A stretch of DNA of 33,284 nucleotides, taken from NCBI GenBank assembly GCA_011321935.1, contig DROJ01000277.1:1-33284 (forward strand), read 5' to 3'. The notes under the pieces are model-generated. The model saw only the letters and a list, made by a program, of their open reading frames with translations, had not been told where the DNA came from and made no database searches. The translations under genes were made by a program, and so were the position numbers. Source of the DNA: Bacteroidota bacterium (GTDB lineage: Bacteria; Bacteroidota; Bacteroidia; Chitinophagales; Saprospiraceae). Positions 7,537 to 14,405 of this stretch are shown one piece after another; the first letter of the stretch is position 1, and each line of letters opens with the position of its first letter.

Positions 7537-9186
7537 TTACCGGGCGAATTGCACCGCCCGCTTTTCCCGTATCACGGTGACTTTGATCTGGCCGGGGTAC
7601 TGCATTTCATCCTGTATTTTTTGGGAGATCATAAATGCGAGGTCGTCGGCATATTGGTCGCTGACCTTCTCCGATTCAACGATCACCCGCAGTTCGCGGC
7701 CGGCCTGCATGGCATATGCTTTTTGTACGCCATCGTGGGCCAATGCGACTTCTTCCAGTGCGCCGATTCGTTTGAGGTAGCTCTCCAATATTTCGCGGCG
7801 GGCACCGGGGCGGGCACCGGAGATGGCATCGCAGGCCTGCGTGAGCGGTGATATGATATTGGTCATTTCGATCTCATCGTGGTGGGCACCGACGGCATTG
7901 CAGATAATGGGATTTTCGCCGTACTTCTCGCATATTTTCATGCCGAGTATGGCGTGGGAAAGTTCCGTTTCTTCCTCTGCCACTTTGCCGATGTCGTGGA
8001 GCAGCCCGGCACGTTTGGCCATTTTGGTCTGCTTGGGATTGAGGCCGAGTTCGGCAGCCATGACGGCGCAGAGATGAGCCGTTTCAATGGAGTGCTTGAG
8101 GAGGTTTTGTCCGTAAGATGAACGGAAACGCATCCGCCCGACCATTTTTACCAGATAGGGGTTCAGGCCGTGCACGTCGAGTTCGATGACGGTGCGCTCG
8201 CCGATTTCAACGATCTGTGCATCGAGTTGCTTTCTTGTTTTCGCCACTACTTCCTCAATGCGGGCAGGGTGGATACGGCCATCAACGGTCAGTTTTTTCA
8301 AAGACAAACGGGCCACCTCCCGGCGTATCGGGTCGAAGCTGGAAATGACGATTGCCTCCGGCGTATCGTCCACCACGATCTCGGCGCCGGTAGCGGCTTC
8401 GAGGGCGCGGATGTTGCGGCCTTCCCGCCCGATGATCTGCCCTTTCATGTCGTCGCTTTCGAGCTGGAAAACGGAGACCGTATTTTCGATGGTATATTCA
8501 GAGGCCATGCGTTGTATGGTCTGGATGATGATCTTTTTGGCCTCTTTGTTGGCATCCGATTTTGCCCGCATGACGGTATCCTTCACGAGTGCCATGGCGT
8601 CGGTTTCGGCCTTTTGTTTTACGGCCAGCAATATCTGTTCTTTGGCCTCTGCCTCGGTGAGTTTGGAGATGTTTTCGAGGGCTTTGATGCGCTCCTCGTT
8701 GGCCGCTTCGAGTTCTTGTTTTTTGCGCTGCACCACTTTCAATTGCTGTTCGAGGTTGTCTCGGACACCTTTTATTTCTACTTCCCTAAAATCGAGGTCG
8801 GCACTGCGGTTGTCCAAAGCCTTTATCTGGGTTTTAAGTTTGTCCTGCTTTGATTGCAGGTCTTTTTCCATGCCGCGTATTTCGATTTCCCGTTCTTTTA
8901 CGCTGGCCATTTTTGCGATCTTTTCAGCCTCGAACTTGGCGCGCATATTATTGAAGCGGTCTTTGGCTTCCTGTATTTTCCGTTTCTTGATAGCCTCGTT
9001 TTTGGCCTCGGCCTTGTCAACGATGCTCTTTGCGGTGCGCTGTGCTTTTTTGATTTCGGCATCGGCCTTGGCGTTCATCTCGTCAATCATTTCTTGACGT
9101 TTTTTGCCAATTCCGGCCTTGCCGGCAAAGAAGCCGATAAGCGCCCCAATGACTATTCCTACTACTGCAAAAATTCCTATTTCCAT
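7537..9186 (-). CDS. rny: Ribonuclease Y
   Basis: 549 residues, the usual length for the family. An N-terminal membrane anchor ([18 protein letters not shown], residues 4-21) is followed by a long coiled coil (about 25-215). A KH domain follows, with [20 protein letters not shown], and then an HD domain with the metal-binding pair H397-D398 in LLHDIGK. RNase Y is a membrane-attached endoribonuclease that starts mRNA decay (established). It follows zapA on the same strand after a 190-bp gap that contains the GAGAGTTT foldback, so it may be transcribed apart from pheT-zapA or by read-through. All expected domains are intact. Confidence 0.97.
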   Translation of the reverse strand: MEIGIFAVVGIVIGALIGFFAGKAGIGKKRQEMIDEMNAKADAEIKKAQRTAKSIVDKAEAKNEAIKKRKIQEAKDRFNNMRAKFEAEKIAKMASVKEREIEIRGMEKDLQSKQDKLKTQIKALDNRSADLDFREVEIKGVRDNLEQQLKVVQRKKQELEAANEERIKALENISKLTEAEAKEQILLAVKQKAETDAMALVKDTVMRAKSDANKEAKKIIIQTIQRMASEYTIENTVSVFQLESDDMKGQIIGREGRNIRALEAATGAEIVVDDTPEAIVISSFDPIRREVARLSLKKLTVDGRIHPARIEEVVAKTRKQLDAQIVEIGERTVIELDVHGLNPYLVKMVGRMRFRSSYGQNLLKHSIETAHLCAVMAAELGLNPKQTKMAKRAGLLHDIGKVAEEETELSHAILGMKICEKYGENPIICNAVGAHHDEIEMTNIISPLTQACDAISGARPGARREILESYLKRIGALEEVALAHDGVQKAYAMQAGRELRVIVESEKVSDQYADDLAFMISQKIQDEMQYPGQIKVTVIREKRAVQFAR

Positions 9187-9209
9187 GATGTTGATGGTTG
9201 AATGGTTGG

Positions 9210-9350
9210 AATGTTGAGAGTTTGAGAAATTGAGAGAATGAGAGTTTGAGAGCAGTATAGTGGAGAGGCTCTTAATATCTCTGCTCCGATAATCAAGAGT
9301 CCCTTCACGGGGCTACTCTCAAACTCTCAATTTCTCAAACTCTCAACATT
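9210..9350. repeat. Foldback of GAGAGTTT/GAGAAATT words between zapA and rny
   Basis: The left arm 9210-9252 and right arm 9316-9350 are reverse complements apart from one extra 8-base unit (AATGAGAG) in the left arm. The interior carries GAGAGCAGTAT and AAGAGTCCCTT, words that reappear in the interior of the larger foldback at 17282-17480. Its position upstream of rny could affect read-through from zapA. Confidence 0.85.
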
Positions 9351-9376
9351 TACCATAATATTTACAGCGGCGGAAG

Positions 9377-9676
9377 TCAGGCAAGGGCTTCGTCGAGAAG
9401 CGCCTCAAGGTGGGTCAATTTTTTGGAAAGTTCGGGCGAAGAAGGAGCTTTTGGCTGGCTGGATGCTTTGTTCAGGTCAACCGCGTATGCAAGCAGTGCC
9501 ATAGCGAGGCAGTCTTGTTTTTCACGGCTGGGATAGGTCAGTTGAAACTTGTTTACTTTTTCGTTGACCTCTTTGACGACCCTCCTGATAATGGGTTCGT
9601 CGCTTGCTTTTATTTTCAGAGGATATGGTCTCCCTGCAATGGTAAACGTCAGTTGTCTGCTGTCTTTTTCTTCCAT
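9377..9676 (-). CDS. zapA: Cell division protein ZapA
   Basis: 99 residues from ATG 9676 (MEEKDSRQLTFTIAGRPYPL). The frame extends to 9721, but the extra residues are translated from AAAATTAAAATGAAAATT repeats and are rejected. The N-terminal beta portion with IAGRPYPLKI, the EPIIRRVVKEVNEKV helix and CLAMALLAYAVDLN fit ZapA, which binds and bundles FtsZ in the cytosol at the division site (established). The C-terminal helix (LSKKLTHLEALLDEAL) is the dimerising coiled coil. It is 88 bases downstream of the coiled-coil gene, and this order next to pheT and rny is familiar in Bacteroidota. Confidence 0.88.
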   Translation of the reverse strand: MEEKDSRQLTFTIAGRPYPLKIKASDEPIIRRVVKEVNEKVNKFQLTYPSREKQDCLAMALLAYAVDLNKASSQPKAPSSPELSKKLTHLEALLDEALA

Positions 9677-9764
9677 ATCCTGCAAATGAAAATTAAAATG
9701 AAAATTAAAATCAAAAAACACAGTGCGGCCTTTTGATCCTTATTTTATTTTTTATTTCAAATTA

Positions 9765-10058
9765 TCAAGCATTTTGTAGCCACGCAATACATTTGTCAAT
9801 TTCGGCAATGTACTGGTCTATTTGCTTCCTCAGTTTTTGTGAACTTTCCGGGTTTTCATCCCCACGCTGCCCGGCCAATGCCTGCTGCGTATTTGATAAT
9901 CTATCTGTCAATTCGCCGATGCGTCCGTTTTGTCCGGCCATCTCGGCTTTTAGTTTTTTATTTTCTGCCAATAATGCGGCGTTGCTCTTGCGGAGGGTTT
10001 TTGTTTCCTCTGCCAGCCGTATTATTTTTTGTTCAATATGTTCGAGTTGTTCGGTCAC
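9765..10058 (-). CDS. Small coiled-coil protein, ZapB-like
   Basis: 97 residues from ATG 10058. Residues about 3-75 form an almost continuous coiled coil (EQLEHIEQKIIRLAEETKTL, then AALLAENKKLKAEMAG), followed by a short helix ending in CIAWLQNA. There is no signal or membrane segment. The location directly upstream of zapA and downstream of pheT matches a conserved Bacteroidota arrangement in which this small coiled-coil protein accompanies ZapA. A role in division, similar to ZapB, is inference from size, coiled coil and neighbourhood. Confidence 0.8.
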   Translation of the reverse strand: MTEQLEHIEQKIIRLAEETKTLRKSNAALLAENKKLKAEMAGQNGRIGELTDRLSNTQQALAGQRGDENPESSQKLRKQIDQYIAEIDKCIAWLQNA

Positions 10059-10063
10059 GTTTT

Positions 10064-10405
10064 AGTGATTAGTAAAACAGTGATTGGTGATTAGTAAAGT
10101 AGTGATTAGTTATCAGTGATTAGTAAAGTAGTGATTAGTGATTAGTTATCAATGCGAATAACGGGTTAAATTTTTCGAGTATTGATTATCAATGGTTTAG
10201 GCTCCACGTTTACTAAACTTTAAAAGTTTAGTAAACGTAACTACCTGAAAATCAGTAGTTTTTTTTTACCCGTTATTCGCATTATCAGTGATTAGTAAAA
10301 CAGAGATGGAGTCACTAATCACTACTTTACTAATCACTAATCTACTGATAACTACTTTACTGATCACTGTTTTACTAATCACTACTTTACTAATCACTGA
10401 TAACT
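10064..10405. repeat. Nested foldback of GTGATTA words filling the pheT-zapB-like gap
   Basis: The outer left array (10064-10150) consists of GTGATTA/GTAAA words, and the right array (10284-10405) of their complements TAATCAC/TTTAC. Inside are matching 16-bp arms AATGCGAATAACGGGT (10151-10166) and its complement (10268-10283). At the very centre is an exact hairpin, ACGTTTACTAAACTTT (10206-10221) and its complement (10223-10238). The three nested layers explain the whole 349-base gap; no ORF is present. Confidence 0.88.
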
Positions 10406-10407
10406 AC

Positions 10408-12984
10408 TCAACGACGTATCACCGCCCCTGTTTTTTCCTCGTATGTCCGGATCAACTCATTCATCACTTTATCCACCTCCTTGTCTTTCAAGGTTCTTTC
10501 CGGGTTTTCAAAAGTAAAGCTGATGGCGTAAGATTTTTTGCCTTTGCCGAGGCGTTCCTCGTCTTCGTAAACATCGAACAAATTTATATCTTTTATCAGC
10601 TTTTTTCCAACTTTTCTGGCTAAGGCCGCAAGGTCGGCAAATTTCACGGAATTACCAATCACGAGCGCCAAGTCCCTGCGAACAGTGGGGTACTTGTTGA
10701 GTTCTTGCAAGCTGATGCTGTTCTTTTTGGCTGCTTTTAGCAACATGCCCCAGTCAAAATCAGCGTAGAACACATTGCTTTTGATTCCCATTTTTTTGCA
10801 GATTTTCGGCTGTACCTTACCAAACATGACCATGCTTTTTGGGCCTCGGTGGTAGTTCATTGCGTAAGCAAAAGCCCCCTCCAAAGGAGGGGAGGATGGA
10901 ACGCTCCCTCCCCTTTGGGGAGGGCTGGGGAGGGGTTTTTGTTGATAACCAGAAATGCCCAAACGTGCCAGCACATTCTCCACAAAAGTTTTTAATGAAA
11001 AATAATCGGCCTCTGGTTTGCCCGGATTTCGCCAACTTTCTCCATACCGCTGCCCCGTCATGAACAAGGTCAAATGCACCTGCTCATCAAACAGTTTTTT
11101 CACATTTATTCCCGCCCTCCTTTTGTCTTCTGATTGCAAGCTGCTTCCACTCGTGGACTGTGGACTGGCGGACTGACTGACTGCGGACTGAACCCGGTAA
11201 GTTTTTCCAAATTCAAACAATTTCAGGTCGGGCTGTTGTCGGTTGTGGTTGCGCAGCACTGCTTCCAATCCGCTGAAAAGCATGGTCGGCCGCATAATGT
11301 CGAGGTGGACGTTGGAGGTGTTGTTGACCCACACCAGCGCTTCTTCATTTATTGGTAAAATATCTTTGTAATACTTTGATTCAGAGAGCGATAGCGACAT
11401 TGTTTCGTTAAATCCATTGGCGGCGAGGTAGTTGCCGACGGCATTCCTGACCTCGTTCGGATCGGGCATTTCGCGCTCAACGATGCTGCTGCGTATTTGG
11501 CTCGGCACCGGCACATTGTCGAGGCCATAGACCCGTAGCACCTCCTCCACGATGTCGGCGGGGCGGGTCACGTCGGCCTTGTCCGTTGGCACCGAAACAG
11601 TGAAACCATCTGCCGTTTCAGATGTGATTTCCATGCCCATCGCCGACAATATTTCGTTTATTTTTTTGGGTGAAATATCCGCTCCGATGCGGGTGTTTAT
11701 GTAATCGTATTTCACCTCGATTTTTGCTCGTTCGATGGGCTTCGGATAGATGTCCACGATTTCAGAAGCGATCTCCCCGCCTGCCAGTTCGACGATCAAG
11801 GCCGCCGCCCTTTTGAGGGCAAATACGCAGCCGTTGGGGTCGCTGCCTTTTTCAAAAACCTTTGCCGCGTCGGTGCGCAGGTCATGGCGGGTACTGCTGC
11901 GACGTATCCATTTGGCATTGAAATGGGCGCTTTCGAGGAAGATATTTTTAGTTGTATCCGTCACCCCTGAGTCAATCCCACCGAACACCCCGCCGATGCA
12001 CATGCCTTTCGATTCGCTGTCGCAAATCATCAAATCTTGGCCGCTTAGTATCCGTTCCTGCTCATCGAGCGAGCGGAATTTGGTGCCTTCGGGCAGGGTC
12101 TTTACGAGTACCTTCCGGCCCGTTATTTTATCCAAATCAAATGCGTGGAGCGGCTGCCCGAGTTCGTGCAAAATGAAATTGGTGATGTCAACGATGTTGC
12201 TGATGGGGCGCACGCCTATAGATAGCAGCCGTTTTTTCAGCCAGTCCGGCGACTCGCCTATTTTCACATTTTTTATGGAAATGCCAGCGTAGCGGGGGCA
12301 GGCCTCCGTGTTTTCGACCACCACTTCAATGGGCAGCCCCCCCTGTCCCTCAAATGGGGGGAGTTCCGCTGCGGGGATTTTCACCTGTCCGCTGTGGCCA
12401 TGCTGTATTTTCAGGGCAGCCGCCAAGTCCTTTGCAACGCCGAGATGGCAAGTCGCATCAGAGCGGTTGGGCGTCAGCCCGATGTCGTAAACGATGTCTT
12501 TTTCTATTTTGTAAAATGCCCGTCCCGTGGTACCGACCGCCGTATCTTCTGGCAAAACGATGATGCCGTCGTGGTCATTTCCGAGGCCGAGTTCGTCCTC
12601 TGCGCAGATCATGCCTTCCGATACCTCGCCCCGGATCTTTCCTTTTTTTATTTTAAAAGGTTCGCCCTCGATGGGGTGCAGCATGGTGCCGATGGTAGCC
12701 ACCATCACCTTTTGGCCTGCGGCAACATTGGGCGCTCCGCAAACGATCTGCAGGGGTTCTTCCCCGCCAACGTCCACTTTGGTCAGGCTGAGCTTGTCGG
12801 CGTTGGGGTGCTTTATGCACTCTTTTACTTCCCCCACGACGATGCCTTCGAGGCCGCCTTTGATGGATTCTATTTCTTCCATGCCCTCCACTTCGAGGCC
12901 GAGGCTGGTGAGCAGGTCGCCGATCTCGCTGGGCGGCAGGTCAACGGCGATGTACTGTTTGAGCCAATTTAGGGATGTGATCAT
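10408..12984 (-). CDS. pheT: Phenylalanine--tRNA ligase beta subunit
   Basis: 858 residues from ATG 12984. Order of domains: N-terminal part (MITSLNWLKQYIAVDLPPSE), tRNA-binding/EMAP-like domain (about 40-155, HPNADKLSLTKVDVGG), B3/B4 editing domain (about 215-395, with GRKVLVKTLPEG and GGVFGGIDSGV), B5 domain (about 405-480), synthetase-like core, and C-terminal FDX-ACB domain (about 765-858, KYPTVRRDLALVIG). With PheS it charges tRNA-Phe and hydrolyses mischarged Tyr-tRNA (established). It is some 40 residues longer than I expect for the family, and the excess coincides with two repeat-derived insertions, at about residues 598-611 and 681-705. It leads the minus-strand block pheT, coiled-coil gene, zapA. 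Confidence 0.97.
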   Translation of the reverse strand: MITSLNWLKQYIAVDLPPSEIGDLLTSLGLEVEGMEEIESIKGGLEGIVVGEVKECIKHPNADKLSLTKVDVGGEEPLQIVCGAPNVAAGQKVMVATIGTMLHPIEGEPFKIKKGKIRGEVSEGMICAEDELGLGNDHDGIIVLPEDTAVGTTGRAFYKIEKDIVYDIGLTPNRSDATCHLGVAKDLAAALKIQHGHSGQVKIPAAELPPFEGQGGLPIEVVVENTEACPRYAGISIKNVKIGESPDWLKKRLLSIGVRPISNIVDITNFILHELGQPLHAFDLDKITGRKVLVKTLPEGTKFRSLDEQERILSGQDLMICDSESKGMCIGGVFGGIDSGVTDTTKNIFLESAHFNAKWIRRSSTRHDLRTDAAKVFEKGSDPNGCVFALKRAAALIVELAGGEIASEIVDIYPKPIERAKIEVKYDYINTRIGADISPKKINEILSAMGMEITSETADGFTVSVPTDKADVTRPADIVEEVLRVYGLDNVPVPSQIRSSIVEREMPDPNEVRNAVGNYLAANGFNETMSLSLSESKYYKDILPINEEALVWVNNTSNVHLDIMRPTMLFSGLEAVLRNHNRQQPDLKLFEFGKTYRVQSAVSQSASPQSTSGSSLQSEDKRRAGINVKKLFDEQVHLTLFMTGQRYGESWRNPGKPEADYFSLKTFVENVLARLGISGYQQKPLPSPPQRGGSVPSSPPLEGAFAYAMNYHRGPKSMVMFGKVQPKICKKMGIKSNVFYADFDWGMLLKAAKKNSISLQELNKYPTVRRDLALVIGNSVKFADLAALARKVGKKLIKDINLFDVYEDEERLGKGKKSYAISFTFENPERTLKDKEVDKVMNELIRTYEEKTGAVIRR
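10868..10940. repeat. In-frame CCTCC/GGAGG palindromic element inside pheT
   Basis: The stretch contains CCCCCTCCAAAGGAGGGGAG, a short spacer and CTCCCTCCCCTTTGGGGAGG, an imperfect inverted repeat. On the pheT strand it is translated as KPLPSPPQRGG and VPSSPPLEGAF, a Pro/Gly/Ser-rich insert at residues about 681-705 that does not look like PheT. The reading frame is kept, so the element is tolerated as a surface loop. It resembles the palindromes of core family A in design but not in sequence. Confidence 0.75.
11153..11190. repeat. GACTGNN heptamer array inside pheT
   Basis: About five units of GACTGTG/GACTGGC/GACTGAC/GACTGCG run through this stretch. The pheT strand translates them as AVSQSASPQSTS, an atypical low-complexity linker at about residues 598-611. 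The same word family builds the intergenic foldbacks at 16357-16514 and 18161-18330. Confidence 0.8.
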
Positions 12985-13303
12985 TTTTTAATGAAAATTA
13001 AAATAGCTTGTCCCGAATTATCGGGGAAAATGAAAATCAAAAATTCCGCAGGTGCAAACCTCTCCTTTCTGGTTTTTATTTTTAGCCTGTTTTTAAAAGG
13101 CGGCAAAGATAATGTGATTGAAGGTTGATTTGACAGATATTAGAGATTTTCATGGATTGTAGTGGAAAAAACTGTTTTTCGGAAAAATTGATTCTTTGCC
13201 ACAGTTGCTAAAATCCACAAGTAGGCTGAACCTGTATTTGCCTTCGAGGTTGTGCCGTCATTTTTATTTTTATTTTCATTTTTATTTAAAAACCTTTGCC
13301 CAC
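12985..13303. other. Divergent pheT/xerD intergenic region
   Basis: 319 bases without a gene. Next to pheT are AAATTAAAAT-type repeats and a small GTCCCGAATTATCGGGG hairpin (about 13011-13026). Towards xerD there is a run of TTTTTATTTTTATTTTCATT (13260s-13280s) from the same A/T word family. A perfect -7 element for pheT lies at 13104-13111. I see no clear promoter for xerD. Confidence 0.5.
13104..13111 (-). promoter_or_regulatory. Candidate -7 element (TATCTTTG) for pheT
   Basis: TATCTTTG on the minus strand matches TAnnTTTG exactly and would give a 5' leader of about 110 bases before pheT. No TTG is present at the ideal distance upstream, so the call rests on the -7 element alone. Confidence 0.35.
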
Positions 13304-14233
13304 ATGTGGCAACCCTACCTAAACGGTTTCAAAGCATACCTCCAATTGGAGCGTTCCATGTCCGGCAACACCATCGAGGCGTACCTGCGTGACATTGGCA
13401 AACTGGTGCAGTACCTCGAAATACAGCAGCTCGCCACTTCTCCCGAAAACATCACCCTCGACCTGTTGCAGGATTTCATAAAATGGATCGGCGAACTGGG
13501 GCTGGACATCCGCTCGCAGGCGAGGCTCATCTCCGGCATCAAGGCATTTTACAAATATCTGCTCATGGAGGATATTATAACGAGCGACCCGACCGAACTG
13601 CTCGAAACGCCCCGCCTCAACCGCAAAATACCCGAAGTGCTGAACTACCACGAAATACAGCAAATGACGGCAGCCATTGACCACAGCACCCCGCATGGCC
13701 TGCGCAACCGGGCGATCATCGAAACGCTTTATGCCTGCGGCCTGCGCGTGACGGAACTCATCAACCTGCGCATCACCAACCTGTACCTCGACATCGGCTT
13801 TATCAAAGTGCTGGGCAAAAACGACAAGGAACGGCTGGTGCCCATCGGCGAGGAAGCCATCAAGCACATCGGTTTTTATGTGGAAGGGGTGCGGCAGCAT
13901 TTGAAAATAAAAAAGGACAGCGAGAACATCCTTTTCCTCAACCGCCGGGGCGGCAAATTGAGCAGGGTGATGGTTTTTTATGTCATCAAGGATTTGGTGA
14001 AATTGGCGGGCATCGAAAAAAACGTAAGCCCGCATACCTTCCGGCATTCCTTTGCCACCCACCTCATCGAGGGCGGCGCCGACCTGAAAGCGGTGCAGGA
14101 CATGCTCGGCCACGAGTCCATCACCACCACCGAAATCTATACCCATATTGATACGGGCTACCTGAAAGAAACGGTGCTGAATTTTCATCCGAGGAATGTG
14201 GCGATGCGGGGGAAGGGGACGGTTGACGGTTGA
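13304..14233 (+). CDS. xerD: Site-specific tyrosine recombinase XerD
   Basis: 309 residues from ATG 13304 (MWQPYLNGFKAYLQLERSMS). The frame extends to 13196, but that part is repeat DNA. An N-terminal SAM-like core-binding domain (about 1-105) precedes the catalytic domain. All active-site residues are visible and, from this start, carry the same numbers as E. coli XerD: R148, K172, H244, R247, H270 and the nucleophile Y279. XerD acts with XerC at dif to resolve chromosome dimers (established); XerC versus XerD is decided here by length and numbering. The last residues (RGKGTVDG) are read from the start of a GGTTGAC array, which also supplies the stop codon. Confidence 0.93.
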   Translation: MWQPYLNGFKAYLQLERSMSGNTIEAYLRDIGKLVQYLEIQQLATSPENITLDLLQDFIKWIGELGLDIRSQARLISGIKAFYKYLLMEDIITSDPTELLETPRLNRKIPEVLNYHEIQQMTAAIDHSTPHGLRNRAIIETLYACGLRVTELINLRITNLYLDIGFIKVLGKNDKERLVPIGEEAIKHIGFYVEGVRQHLKIKKDSENILFLNRRGGKLSRVMVFYVIKDLVKLAGIEKNVSPHTFRHSFATHLIEGGADLKAVQDMLGHESITTTEIYTHIDTGYLKETVLNFHPRNVAMRGKGTVDG

Positions 14234-14295
14234 CGGTTGACGGTTGACGGTTGACGGGGGACGGGGGACGGGGGACGGGGGACGGGGGACGGGGA
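14221..14295 (+). repeat. Double heptamer array: (GGTTGAC)5 then (GGGGGAC)5
   Basis: Exactly five GGTTGAC units (14221-14255) are followed by five GGGGGAC units (14256-14290) and a partial GGGGA. The xerD stop codon TGA (14231-14233) lies inside the array. The change from one variant to another at a sharp boundary shows block expansion rather than random drift. Confidence 0.97.
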
Positions 14296-14405
14296 TTGTT
14301 AAATTTTGGAAAATGCAGCACCTTTGGGGGCGTTTTTCAATTCATGTTTTAATCAAAAGCAAAGTGAGCCTTTCTTAAATTCCGAATTTTAATCATTCAA
14401 AATAA

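Noticed and set aside
8170-9097. Plus-strand ORFs of 227 and 303 residues over rny
   Set aside because: They mirror the strongly conserved RNase Y coding sequence and have no domain signature.
9677-9721. N-terminal extension of ZapA (MFFDFNFHFNFHLQD)
   Set aside because: It is translated from AAAATTAAAATGAAAATT repeat DNA; ATG 9676 gives a normal ZapA.
14221-14295. Possible CRISPR array
   Set aside because: The repeats are contiguous heptamers without spacers, and no cas gene is present.
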